Positions 1 through 7,761 of a stretch of 42,204 bases of DNA are shown piece after piece. The DNA lies in assembly GCA_017652805.1 (NCBI GenBank), contig JAGCAH010000180.1, positions 1 through 42,204 on the forward strand, given 5' to 3'. Every line of letters starts with the position of its first letter. The stretch's first letter is position 1. The translations under genes and the position numbers were made by a program. This DNA comes from Thermoguttaceae bacterium. GTDB taxonomy: Bacteria; Planctomycetota; Planctomycetia; Pirellulales; Thermoguttaceae. The notes below the pieces were generated by a model. That model was not told the DNA's origin. It ran no database searches and saw nothing but the letters and a program-made list of their open reading frames with translations.

Positions 1-405
1 ACACTCGATGGTCCGCTCCTGCGACGATTTCGCCCTGTCGGCACTCGTGGCGATGTAGTAGAACTCTTTGTTCTTCACTTCGGTCCAGCGCGCCACGGTC
101 CGGTCGATCAGCGCTTTAAGCTGCGCGTCGATGCTGTAAAAGTAAACGGGACTGGCCAGGACAAGAACATCGGCGTCGATTATCTTTTGGAGAATGTCGG
201 CCATATCGTCCTTTTTGGCGCAGACGCCGCCCGATTTCTCGCAGTAGTAGCAGCCGCTGCAGTAATCGATTTTCTTTTCCGCCACCCGTATCTTTTTAAC
301 GCGGTGCCCCGCCTCGCGGGCGCCGCGCATAAATTCGTCACACAGAAGGTCGGAGTTTCCCCCCTTGCGGGGACTTCCGGACAGAATCAGAATGTTTTTG
401 GACAT
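1..405 (-). CDS. Flavodoxin-family NAD(P)H-dependent FMN reductase, N-terminal part (cut by window edge)
   Basis: The minus strand opens with an ATG at 405 preceded by AGGAGA at 411-416, and stays open for 135 codons to the window edge. The N-terminus ILILSGSPRKGGNSD is the phosphate-binding loop of the NADPH-dependent FMN reductase/flavodoxin-like fold. A Cys-containing stretch (YCSGCYYCEKSGGVC, about residues 48-62) follows, as in iron-sulfur flavoproteins and related NAD(P)H oxidoreductases, and then ASPVYFYSIDAQLKALIDR, the conserved flavin-contacting segment. The family carries out FMN-dependent two-electron reductions in the cytosol; the substrate cannot be told from sequence. The four cysteines could hold a metal or an Fe-S cluster, but that is inference. 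The C-terminus lies outside the window. Confidence 0.85.
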   Translation of the reverse strand, partial: MSKNILILSGSPRKGGNSDLLCDEFMRGAREAGHRVKKIRVAEKKIDYCSGCYYCEKSGGVCAKKDDMADILQKIIDADVLVLASPVYFYSIDAQLKALIDRTVARWTEVKNKEFYYIATSADRAKSSQERTIEC

Positions 406-478
406 ACGTTTCTCCTATGGATTGTTTTTTCCCGTGATCCGCTTTGACGTGCGGCGCCGCGCACTCCCTCCCTGACCG

Positions 479-516
479 AAAAAAAGACTGCCCCTTTCGG
501 AAGACAGTCTTTTTTT
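479..516 (-). terminator. Rho-independent terminator after the sugar isomerase/oxidoreductase operon
   Basis: An A-run/GACTG arm (479-490) pairs with CAGTC/T-run (505-516), and a small inner CTT-TCGG-AAG hairpin caps it. Because the outer arms are A-run and T-run, the element would work in both directions. On the minus strand it lies 32 bases past the stop at 548 and separates that operon from the reductase gene starting at 405. Confidence 0.85.
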
Positions 517-547
517 CAACAGCGCGGCCGTCTGCGGAAACGGCTCC

Positions 548-1762
548 TTAAAATTCAAACTGCGGAATCTTCATCAGTTCGCCGTCTTTGAGCGCCGACT
601 GGTGCGCGACGATCCCGGCGACGGTCATGTTAAGCGCCCAGGCGATATTGACCAGCGGCGTGCGGTTCTCGAGAATCGCTTCGACGAACTCGTTCCCCAG
701 ATAGCCGTGCGAACCGCCGTGCCCGCCCGGATCGACCGAAGGCGGAAGCGCCGGCTTCTTGAGATTGACCTTCGCGGCGGCTTCTTTCACCGCGTCGTCC
801 ATCGGCTGGAACTCGTCGTTGTAACTCCCCTTTTCGGCACGGTTGCGGCCGACCTCGCCGCCCCAGCCCGGGGTGTCCCAACTGACCGCCATCCGCGCCA
901 TCCCCCCTTCGCAGGTGCGAAGGAGAGCGACTTCCGTCCCGAACGGGTTGCGGTACTTGTTGTTTTCCGCCTGGAAGTGCGCGTACTGGCTCCTGTGCCC
1001 CATGCACGAAACCTCGGTGAACGAATGCCCGCCCGTCGCGCAGACGTAGTAGGCGTTCGAGTGGGTCGGGTACCACTGCGGCGGAAGCCCGTCGCGCCAT
1101 CCCTTGTAGGAATCGAGGTTCGTCGGGAAATGATGATAGTACTCCCCTTCCGAGTAGATCATCTTGCCGAGGACGCCCGCGTTGTAGAGCTGGCGCGTCG
1201 CGTAAACCGCGTCGTGGAATGTGCTCGTCTCGAACATCATGTAGTTAAGCCCGGCGTTCTTCTTGACCGTCTCGTAGAGTTTAAACGCCATGTCGAGGTC
1301 GCCCCAGACCGCGGGAACCGCGCTGGCCACATGTTTGCCGCTCTCGAGAATCTTGATCGCCTGCTCGGCATGGCTCGGCGCGTCGGTGGCGATGAAGATC
1401 GCCTCGATCGAGTCGTCTTTGATCATCTCTTCGAGCGAATCGTACGTCTTTTCGCAGCGGCACGCTTTGGCCAGACCGGCGCGGCGTTCGGGAATCAGGT
1501 CGCTGACCGCGACGACTTCGACGTTCGGATGATTCTGCAGACCGAACGCGGCGCCGAACTGGCAGACGCCGAACCCGACGATCCCCATACGGACCTTCCG
1601 GTCCGATTTCTGCTGCCAGACGGAATTCTCGTCGATGTCGGTTTCGGTCTGGTCGAATCCGGCGATCGGCTGTTCCTGCGCCGACAGGGCGCTCCCGGCG
1701 GCCAGAAGCCCGGCGCCGAGCGCGGTGCGCGTCAGGAAATTACGGCGGGAAAGTTTACTCAT
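548..1762 (-). CDS. Tat-exported Gfo/Idh/MocA family oxidoreductase lacking the EKP motif
   Basis: The 404-residue protein starts at an ATG with AGAGGAG just upstream. The N-terminus has a twin-arginine signal (SRRNFLTR at residues 5-12, then a hydrophobic stretch to ALSAQE), so it is probably exported folded with its cofactor bound. A Rossmann segment follows at about 57-90 (MGIVGFGVCQFG, then VVAVSDL), then the Gfo/Idh/MocA C-terminal sandwich. At about 142-152, where cytosolic members have EKP, this one reads GKHVASAVPAVW, so the usual catalytic lysine is missing. Exported members of this family are common in planctomycetes; some other exported family members act on glycosides. It is the last gene of an operon with a second family member and an isomerase-like protein, which suggests carbohydrate oxidation. 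The substrate is unknown. Confidence 0.88.
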   Translation of the reverse strand: MSKLSRRNFLTRTALGAGLLAAGSALSAQEQPIAGFDQTETDIDENSVWQQKSDRKVRMGIVGFGVCQFGAAFGLQNHPNVEVVAVSDLIPERRAGLAKACRCEKTYDSLEEMIKDDSIEAIFIATDAPSHAEQAIKILESGKHVASAVPAVWGDLDMAFKLYETVKKNAGLNYMMFETSTFHDAVYATRQLYNAGVLGKMIYSEGEYYHHFPTNLDSYKGWRDGLPPQWYPTHSNAYYVCATGGHSFTEVSCMGHRSQYAHFQAENNKYRNPFGTEVALLRTCEGGMARMAVSWDTPGWGGEVGRNRAEKGSYNDEFQPMDDAVKEAAAKVNLKKPALPPSVDPGGHGGSHGYLGNEFVEAILENRTPLVNIAWALNMTVAGIVAHQSALKDGELMKIPQFEF

Positions 1763-1832
1763 GATGCAACTCCTCTTTTCTGGAAATTAATTACGAACGT
1801 TGTTTAAAATCAAGTTTTTGCGTTACATGTTT

Positions 1833-2987
1833 TTATTCGAGCGGAATCGTCTTTCCGGTTCGCTGCGACTCGAGCGCGGCGGTAAAGAGCCGGTGGCTGG
1901 CGGCCGCCTCGTCGGGCGTCACGCAGCCGGCGAAGAGCTCTTTCGGCGCGCCGTGGTCGATCTCGTGGAGGAACGACGCCCACATCTGCAAAATGGCGTC
2001 GGGGAACCCGAACTCGAAGATGCCGCCGGTGATCGTCTTAAAGGCGGTGTCGTAGCCCATGTCGATCTGCTGCCAGCTCTGGCCGGCGCCGCCGGTGTAT
2101 TCCAGGACTTCGAGCCGGCGCGGATTCTTGGTCGAAAAGAACGCGCTCTTTTCGGTGCCGAGAATCTTCACCGTCCAGGTGTCCTTTTCGCCCGGGGCGA
2201 TCCGGAACGTCTTGACCGTCAGCGGAAAAATATCGTCGGGCGCGGCGGGGTCGGCCGCCTCGCAGAAGAGGGTGGCGTTGTCCCACGTCTTGCACGGGAC
2301 TTTCCCCCCCTTGCCGTCGGGCCGCTCGGTCACGAGTTTGCGCAGGATCGCCCGGACGTTCTTCGGGTACCAGCCGGCGCGGAACGGAATGTGGCAGGCG
2401 TGAATTCCCAAATCGCCCATGCAGCCGTATTCGCCGTTGAACTCGATCATCCGCTTCCAGTTGATCGGCTTGTTCGGGTCGAGGTCGCTCGAGTGGAGAA
2501 ATCCGGTTTCGACTTCGATGATCTTGCCGAACTCGCGCCCGGCGATCATTTTGCCGATCGCCTGCACCGCCGGATAGAAGGGGAACTCGGAACTGCAGCG
2601 GACCAGAACGTTCGGGTTCTCGGCGACGGCGCGCATGATCGCGTCGTTGGCGGCCTTGTCGATTCCGAACGGCTTTTCGCCCATCAGGTGTTTCCCGGCG
2701 CGGATCACCGCCGAGTAGATTTCGGCGTGCAGATTGTGCGGCACGGCGCAGTAGACCGCTTCGACCGCAGGATTGGCGAGGAGCTCTTTGTAGTCGGCGG
2801 TCGACTGGACGACCGTCGGAAAGTTCTCTTTATACCAGGTGTGAATGGCGGGATTGGTGTCGCAGATCGCCACGAGTTCCGGACGGAGGTCCGACTCGAG
2901 AAGATGGCACCAGCGCGCCGCGGCGCTGGCGAACTCGCGTCCCATCAGGCCGCCGCCGATGATTCCGAATTTAATCGTCTTTGTCAC
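1833..2987 (-). CDS. Gfo/Idh/MocA family oxidoreductase, cytosolic
   Basis: I place the start at the GTG at 2987, which gives 384 residues. GAGGAG lies 7 bases upstream, and only one base separates it from the TGA of the upstream isomerase gene, as in translational coupling. A TTG at 3002 in the same frame would overlap the isomerase and places the Shine-Dalgarno inside the coding region, so I reject it. The Rossmann motif GIIGGGLMG is at about 8-16, and the canonical EKP (GKHLMGEKPFGID) is at 104-106 with the catalytic lysine present. There is no signal peptide. The family oxidises or reduces sugars and inositols with NAD(P). Placed between an isomerase and an exported relative, it probably handles the same carbohydrate; the exact substrate is not determinable. 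Confidence 0.88.
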   Translation of the reverse strand: MTKTIKFGIIGGGLMGREFASAAARWCHLLESDLRPELVAICDTNPAIHTWYKENFPTVVQSTADYKELLANPAVEAVYCAVPHNLHAEIYSAVIRAGKHLMGEKPFGIDKAANDAIMRAVAENPNVLVRCSSEFPFYPAVQAIGKMIAGREFGKIIEVETGFLHSSDLDPNKPINWKRMIEFNGEYGCMGDLGIHACHIPFRAGWYPKNVRAILRKLVTERPDGKGGKVPCKTWDNATLFCEAADPAAPDDIFPLTVKTFRIAPGEKDTWTVKILGTEKSAFFSTKNPRRLEVLEYTGGAGQSWQQIDMGYDTAFKTITGGIFEFGFPDAILQMWASFLHEIDHGAPKELFAGCVTPDEAAASHRLFTAALESQRTGKTIPLE

Positions 2988-2988
2988 G

Positions 2989-4416
2989 TCAGATCTCCTC
3001 AATATCCAAGTCGGCGGCGTCGGCGAACGCCGTCAGTCTCGCCGCGGCGTCGCCGAAACAGACCGCGTTATGGTGCGGGCCGCCCAGTTCGACGTAACGG
3101 GTCAGGAACCCGCGAACCGGCGCGTCGGGGCGGAATTTGAAATGGGGAACGCACAGCTGCGGCAGAGGACCGAAATCCTCAATTTCGCCGTGCGCCATTA
3201 TAATTTTATAGTTGTCGGACGCGTTGTAGTCAATAACCAGGGCGCAGAAAGTCGCCTCCCCCGGTTCGAGCGAAGTCAGAAGCGCCAGCTGCCGGTCGCG
3301 CGTGCGCGTGATCGGTTCGGGACGCGCCACGAGCGGGATCTTCCGGTCGCGCCGGGCCATCGCCGCGTTCATCTCGCCCATGTGGCTGAAGAAGAGCGCC
3401 TCGCCGGCGAAATCGGTCGTGAAGATCTCCGAAAAGGTCGCCGCGCCGGTCAGCTGCTGGAATATCCAGCTCCCCATCGTCGAGACGACGTCCCCCTCGC
3501 CGCCGAAACCGACCCCCTCGCCCATCATCCGGCTGATCCCGACGAAAGGAACGGTCGAGGTGCGCGAGTCGTCCCCCAGGGCGGTGAACTGATAGGTCAG
3601 CCCCTGGAGACGGTGGTCGGCAACGATGCCGCGCAGCGCCAATTCGGCGCGGGCGGCCGCGTCCAGGTCGCCCGCCGTGAGGTCGGCGGCGACGTCGTAG
3701 GTGTTCTTATATTCGGCGGCCAGGGCGGCAGCCTCTTCGGCCGGAGCGTCCGCCGCGCGGGTGATATACTCCTCTACAGGAACGACACCGAACTCGGCGC
3801 CGAACTTGGCGACCAGTTCCGAGACATCGGCGGCGAAATCCCCCATCGCCGGGAACGGATACCCCATCAGGCCGAACCTGGCGCTGCGAAGGTCGGTCGC
3901 CACGCGCTGGGCGATGAACGTGTCGCGGATCGTCTCGAACGGATCGGGGTCGCTGATATGGCTGGTGAAGATTTTATACGGAACTCCGTAGCGGTTGAGC
4001 AGGTTCCCCAGGTCGTGCGAGCCGTGAACCCCGTGGTTGGCGAACAGCTCGGCGTTGCCGTAGTTCTCGTCGACGGCAAAAAGCTCCTGCGTGTTCCAGA
4101 TGATGATCGGCAGACGCGTCTCGACCAGCGCCGGCAGCGCGGTCTGGCTCGGCGAGTAGCAGAGGAAGACGACGACCAGCGCGTCGACGTCTTCGGCCTC
4201 GAAACGGCGGACCTCGCTGCGGATCGTCTCGCGGCTGTAGACCGCCTTGCCGAAAAGGACGTCGTTTTCCTTTTCGAGCGCGGGGATCACCGCGCGGCGG
4301 ATCCAGTTTTCGCGGTCGGCGCGCAGCTCCGGCGCCAGCGTCTCGTAAAGTTCCAATGAAAGCGCCAGAAGCCCGAGTTTCGGGCGGCGCGCGGTGCAGA
4401 CCTTTTCCTGTAACAT
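2989..4416 (-). CDS. L-fucose/L-arabinose isomerase-like protein
   Basis: I choose the ATG at 4416 (475 residues), preceded by GGGAG. The open frame runs further upstream to 4584, but that part covers a promoter and hairpins and reads as non-coding. The N-terminal half (LGLLALSLELYE onward) resembles the Rossmann-like domains of L-fucose isomerase-type proteins, and VFLCYSPSQTALPAL matches their conserved region. The C-terminal half has GFGGEGDVVSTMGSW and FFSHMGEMN, which carry the acidic metal-site residues expected of aldose-ketose isomerases. It is the first gene of a three-gene operon with two Gfo/Idh/MocA oxidoreductases. An aldose-ketose isomerisation role is likely, but the sugar is not identifiable, and some members of this superfamily have no proven activity. 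Confidence 0.82.
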   Translation of the reverse strand: MLQEKVCTARRPKLGLLALSLELYETLAPELRADRENWIRRAVIPALEKENDVLFGKAVYSRETIRSEVRRFEAEDVDALVVVFLCYSPSQTALPALVETRLPIIIWNTQELFAVDENYGNAELFANHGVHGSHDLGNLLNRYGVPYKIFTSHISDPDPFETIRDTFIAQRVATDLRSARFGLMGYPFPAMGDFAADVSELVAKFGAEFGVVPVEEYITRAADAPAEEAAALAAEYKNTYDVAADLTAGDLDAAARAELALRGIVADHRLQGLTYQFTALGDDSRTSTVPFVGISRMMGEGVGFGGEGDVVSTMGSWIFQQLTGAATFSEIFTTDFAGEALFFSHMGEMNAAMARRDRKIPLVARPEPITRTRDRQLALLTSLEPGEATFCALVIDYNASDNYKIIMAHGEIEDFGPLPQLCVPHFKFRPDAPVRGFLTRYVELGGPHHNAVCFGDAAARLTAFADAADLDIEEI

Positions 4417-4434
4417 AATCGCTCCCGGGGCAAA

Positions 4435-4507
4435 CCGAAAAACGCTCCCTTCGGAGGGGGCTTTTCGGAAGGAATACGGTTTTTCCCGGCCGAAAGACCC
4501 GGCCGGG
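4435..4507 (-). promoter_or_regulatory. Hairpin-rich 5' leader, attenuator-like
   Basis: In the transcript from the promoter at 4528-4556, two stable hairpins precede the isomerase start. The first is a perfect 8-bp stem (CCCGGCCG/CGGCCGGG, plus-strand 4485-4492 and 4500-4507). The second (4435-4468) has an outer CCGAAAA/TTTTCGG stem and an inner GC-rich stem with one mismatch, followed by a run of five T within the outer arm, which resembles an intrinsic terminator. It ends 18 bases before the ATG at 4416. A third inverted repeat, GGGGGACA/TGTCCCCC at 4505-4526, overlaps the predicted transcription start and could be an operator instead. I recognise no known riboswitch class here. Confidence 0.5.
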
Positions 4508-4527
4508 GGACATTTCTCTGTCCCCCC

Positions 4528-4556
4528 ATTATATCGAAAACAATTCTCCTTTTCAA
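4528..4556 (-). promoter_or_regulatory. Sigma-70-type promoter for the sugar isomerase operon
   Basis: On the minus strand TTGAAA (4551-4556) and TATAAT (4528-4533) are separated by exactly 17 bases. Transcription would start near 4521, leaving a leader of about 105 bases before the ATG at 4416. Confidence 0.75.
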
Positions 4557-4885
4557 ATTCTCCCCTTCCCGCGCTCCGCCGCAAGAGGCGGACGGGGGAA
4601 AAACTCGGTCTTTTTCGGGATTTCGGGGTAAAAACGGGGGGAAGAGGGATTCCGACCGCCGGAATTTTCGGAAAAATCGGAAAATCTTCTTTATTTTTAC
4701 ATTTTTAAAGCGTTCCGGCCGATAAGACCAGTAACAGCTATTCCCGCGGAACGTGTCGGGACGCCGGCGCGCGCCGCAGACTGCCGAAAACGGATTGGAG
4801 CAGCGTGGGAATCTTTGCTGTCCCTTAAGAGAGCTCCGCGCATTCAAAGGGGCTCGAAGAGAATCAGGTAAGGAGACCTTCAGCA
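4557..4885. other. Intergenic region between divergent genes
   Basis: Between the operon promoter (minus) and the secreted-protein gene at 4886 (plus) lies a stretch with AT-rich patches near 4660-4710. I find no convincing -35/-10 pair for the plus-strand gene and no RNA gene. AAGGAG lies 10 bases before the ATG at 4886. The open frames here on both strands have low-complexity Arg/Pro-rich translations and look non-coding. Confidence 0.5.
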
Positions 4886-5788
4886 ATGAAAAAACTGCAC
4901 TTTTTGAAATGGAATCGACGCGGCGGCTGCGTCTTGGCGGGACTCTTCTTCTGCCTTGCGGCCTGCGGCGCTTTCGCCGCCGACGACGGCGCGGCCGTCT
5001 CGTTCTCCCCGCTGGGAACCAGCCGTCTGAGCTGGGTCCGTCCGGGCCAGGCTCCGGCAGAGCCCGCGCCGGTGCCCGCAGCGGCGACCCCGGCTCCCGT
5101 TCCGGCCGCGACGAATCTCGATGACGCCCAGGACACACTCTTTCTGACCGAGCTCGAAACGAACGAGCCGGCCGAAACCGCCGGTGGGGAAAGCGCCGAA
5201 TCGATCCGTCAGGTGCGTCTCCTCGAAACGGCGGCCGAAACTCCCGCCTCCGAACCCGTTCCGATTAAACTGGCGCTGGCGACCGACGCAATGCCCGAAA
5301 CGAAACCCGAAACGGAGACTCAGAACAAGTATGACTTCTATGTAGACGAATGTCCCGATCCGAGAAAAATGGACTCGATCCTCGACATGAGTTACAAAGT
5401 CACCGTCACGCCGGGAGAGATGCCGCAGAGCTGCCCGCTTCCCGAAGAGACCTACGTACGGAAGCTTCCGACCCCGATCGTCTTCACCTGGAAGGCGAGC
5501 GCCCTCTGCCACAAGCCGCTCTACTTCGAAGACGTTCAGCTGGAACGGTACGGTCACGGGATCTGCCCGCTCCTTCAGCCGGCCCTCTCCGGAGTTCGCT
5601 TCTGGGTCACCATCCCGTTCGTCCCCTACCTGATGGGAACCTATCCCCCGACGCAGTGCGTGTATGACCTGGGTTACTACCGTCCGGGGAGCTGCGCTCC
5701 GAATATGGTTCAGCCGTGCCCGATCTCGATGCGCGGCGCCCTGATCGAAGCCGGCGCGATCGTCGGAGCGGCCTACGCCATCCCGTAA
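4886..5788 (+). CDS. Secreted protein of unknown function, Cys-rich C-terminal domain
   Basis: This 300-residue protein begins with a signal peptide: positive residues, then a hydrophobic stretch ending CGAFAA near residue 32. A low-complexity Pro/Ala/Glu linker (about 45-140) includes PAPVPAAATPAPVPAA. A compact domain at about 150-300 has conserved-looking motifs (WKASALCHKPLYFEDVQLER, YDLGYYRPGSCAP) and several cysteines that could form disulfides outside the cytoplasm. I recall similar PLYFE...YG and LGYYRPGSCAP segments in planctomycete hypothetical proteins; this is recollection and not a search result. It has its own ribosome binding site and a strong terminator, so it is probably transcribed alone. 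I can assign no function. Confidence 0.85.
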   Translation: MKKLHFLKWNRRGGCVLAGLFFCLAACGAFAADDGAAVSFSPLGTSRLSWVRPGQAPAEPAPVPAAATPAPVPAATNLDDAQDTLFLTELETNEPAETAGGESAESIRQVRLLETAAETPASEPVPIKLALATDAMPETKPETETQNKYDFYVDECPDPRKMDSILDMSYKVTVTPGEMPQSCPLPEETYVRKLPTPIVFTWKASALCHKPLYFEDVQLERYGHGICPLLQPALSGVRFWVTIPFVPYLMGTYPPTQCVYDLGYYRPGSCAPNMVQPCPISMRGALIEAGAIVGAAYAIP

Positions 5789-5820
5789 AAAGAAGATCGA
5801 AGTCTCCAATCCGAGCCGAA

Positions 5821-5859
5821 GGGCCGGCAAACCGTTTCCGGTTTGCCGGCCCTTTTTTT
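5821..5859 (+). terminator. Strong Rho-independent terminator
   Basis: A perfect 13-bp GC-rich stem (GGGCCGGCAAACC at 5821-5833 with its complement at 5840-5852), a 6-base loop and a run of seven T end the transcript 33 bases after the stop at 5788. Confidence 0.95.
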
Positions 5860-6308
5860 CGCCTTTGTGTATCTAACAATGTTAAGATTCTTAAAACAGG
5901 CAATTTAGGAAATTCAAGCGTTTTGTCAAAGGAACCTCAAAACAGTTTTTCCACAAAAAGCGAGGCGGCGATTCGAGGAAATTTTTTTCTTTTTAAAAAA
6001 ATTTTTTCGCCGGAAAGCCCGTGATATGAGGGGTCTTTGATTTTTGTTTAAGAATTATTCCCGTTTTCCCCCGCTTCGGGTTGTTTGACAATCGAACGGA
6101 ACTGACTAAAATCGCACTTGTTCGGAGGGAACCCCGCCCCTTCGCTCGGCCGCGATTCTTCGGGCAGGGTCCTTTTGTAATACACAACTAATCCGCTCCG
6201 ATTTAACGGGTCTGTGTAGCAGATCCGGCATAAAGTCGGCGCCGCTGTTTTCCTATTAACACAAACGATTTCATCCCGCTCGCCTTCGGCGCGCGCTTTG
6301 ACATACGA
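5860..6308. other. AT-rich region upstream of dnaA, possible replication-origin features
   Basis: This 450-base non-coding stretch is clearly richer in A/T than its surroundings, with a nearly pure A/T tract at 5980-6006. Two near-matches to the DnaA box TTATNCACA, each with one mismatch, are visible: TTTTCCACA at 5947-5955 and TAATACACA at 6178-6186. A dnaA promoter lies at 6085-6112. An origin next to dnaA is common in bacteria, but two imperfect boxes are few and dnaN is not adjacent, so the origin call is weak. Confidence 0.3.
6085..6112 (+). promoter_or_regulatory. Sigma-70-type promoter for dnaA
   Basis: TTGACA (6085-6090), a 16-base spacer and TAAAAT (6107-6112) form a near-consensus promoter. 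Transcription would start near 6119 and leave a leader of about 190 bases. Confidence 0.7.
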
Positions 6309-7748
6309 ATGGAATTAACAACCGGTAAGGACATCGAACCTGCGCTGCGCGAACAACTCGCCCGGCAGATCGGTCAGAAGAAGCTTGACCGTTGGTTCGC
6401 CGATGTGACCTTTGCCCGCCGCGACGGGGAGGTCGTCGTTGAGGTTTCGAATCCGTTCCTGCAGGAGTGGCTCGCCAAGCACTACCGGCATGAGATCGTC
6501 CGTTGCTGTCAGACCCTTTTCCGCAAAGAGGTTCCGGTTCAGATTCTCGTCTCTTCCCGGATTGTCCCCCAGGAGAGCTGCCAAGCTGACGATCTGACCC
6601 TCGGTCCCGATCTGATCGAGTTCAAAGAAGCGGGCGAGCCGACGGCGCCTCACACCTTCTCCGCCGACGAAGGAGCCCCCACCAAATCGTCCTCCCCCCG
6701 AAAGACCGAACGTGCCGGCGGGCGCGTCTTCGCTTCGTACGAAACCTTCGTGACGGGAGTTTCGAACAGCGCGGCCAAGGGGATCGCCGATATCGCAATC
6801 TCCCGACCGGGACTTCTCAATCCGGTTCTGATCTACGGCCCGACGAGCGTCGGGAAGACCCACCTCCTCGAAGGGGTCTACTCCGAATTTCGCAAAAACC
6901 ACGGGCGGAAGACCCCCAAGTATCTTACCGCCGACGAGTTCACCGGGCAATTCGTCCGGGGATTCCAGGAGAAGCCGGGGGGGGACCGCTCTTTCCGTCT
7001 CCGTCTGCTCGATTCGAACCTCGTCATCATCGAAGATATCCAAAACCTCGAAAAGCGGGACGCGACCCAGCGCGAACTGAGCGGTCTGGTCGACTTGCTC
7101 CGCGCCAAGGGGATCCAGATGATCATGAGCGCTGACCGCCCGCTGGCCGAAATGACCTTCCTCAAACCGGAGCTTCGCACCCGGCTCGAGTCGGGGGTCG
7201 TCTGCGCGATCGAGTCCCCCGACCGCGAGACTCTTCTGCGCGTCTTCCGGCAGATGGCCGAAAAGCGAAACCTGCCGATCCCCGACGAGGTCGCCCGCTT
7301 CGTCGTCTCGCGCTTCGCGACCCACGCCCGGCAGCTCTCCGGCGCGCTGAACCTTCTGCACGCCGCCTACCTAACCGGAATCGAAATCACCACCCTCGAG
7401 TCGGTTTCGGCGATTCTCGGCACCCTGATCCCCTGCCGGCAGGCGCCGATCACCCTCGAAGAGATCGAAAACGCAGTCGCCTCCGTCTTCGGAATCTCGC
7501 CTAAAGACCTCCAAAGCCGGAGCCGCTCGCGGCAATGCAGTTACCCGCGGATGCTGGCGATGTGGCTGGCGCGCCGGTACACCCGCAGCGCCCTTTCCGA
7601 AATCGGACGTCATTTCGGCGGCCGAAGCCACAGTACCGTCGCCGCCGCCCAAAAGAAGGTTGATCTCTGGCTCGAAAAAGGGGAAAAGAACGACTTCTCC
7701 GACTCGATCCGCCGCATCGAACAGATTCTCTCGTCCCGCAGCCGCTGA
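6309..7748 (+). CDS. dnaA: Chromosomal replication initiator protein DnaA
   Basis: The 479-residue protein has the DnaA layout: an N-terminal domain (1-85), a variable linker (about 90-140), an AAA+ domain (about 145-350) and a C-terminal helix-turn-helix DNA-binding domain (about 370-470). The Walker A motif GPTSVGKT is at 177-184 (Lys183). Walker B reads VIIEDIQN at 239-246, with Glu242 where most DnaA have Asp. Sensor I is in IMSADRP. The DnaA signature near the C-terminus reads GGRSHSTV at 437-444, where most bacteria have GGRDHTTV or GGRDHSTV. DnaA binds origin DNA boxes and melts the duplex to load the helicase. The ATG at 6309 has no clear Shine-Dalgarno, so the start is less certain than the identity. 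dnaN is not a neighbour in this window. Confidence 0.97.
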   Translation: MELTTGKDIEPALREQLARQIGQKKLDRWFADVTFARRDGEVVVEVSNPFLQEWLAKHYRHEIVRCCQTLFRKEVPVQILVSSRIVPQESCQADDLTLGPDLIEFKEAGEPTAPHTFSADEGAPTKSSSPRKTERAGGRVFASYETFVTGVSNSAAKGIADIAISRPGLLNPVLIYGPTSVGKTHLLEGVYSEFRKNHGRKTPKYLTADEFTGQFVRGFQEKPGGDRSFRLRLLDSNLVIIEDIQNLEKRDATQRELSGLVDLLRAKGIQMIMSADRPLAEMTFLKPELRTRLESGVVCAIESPDRETLLRVFRQMAEKRNLPIPDEVARFVVSRFATHARQLSGALNLLHAAYLTGIEITTLESVSAILGTLIPCRQAPITLEEIENAVASVFGISPKDLQSRSRSRQCSYPRMLAMWLARRYTRSALSEIGRHFGGRSHSTVAAAQKKVDLWLEKGEKNDFSDSIRRIEQILSSRSR

Positions 7749-7761
7749 CCCCTCTCCCACC

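Noticed and set aside
602-1807. Long open frame on the strand opposite the Tat-exported oxidoreductase
   Set aside because: Its translation is Arg/Val/Asp-rich with no family pattern, and the minus-strand product is clearly a Gfo/Idh/MocA enzyme. GC-rich codon bias leaves antisense frames open throughout the window (also 22200-23702, 34803-36920 and 40097-42064).
3000-3002. TTG start for the second Gfo/Idh/MocA gene
   Set aside because: It would lie inside the isomerase gene with the GAGGAG ribosome binding site downstream of it; the GTG at 2987 fits better.
4417-4584. Upstream extension of the isomerase reading frame
   Set aside because: The extra 56 codons cover the promoter -10/-35 and hairpins and translate to a sequence with no family resemblance.
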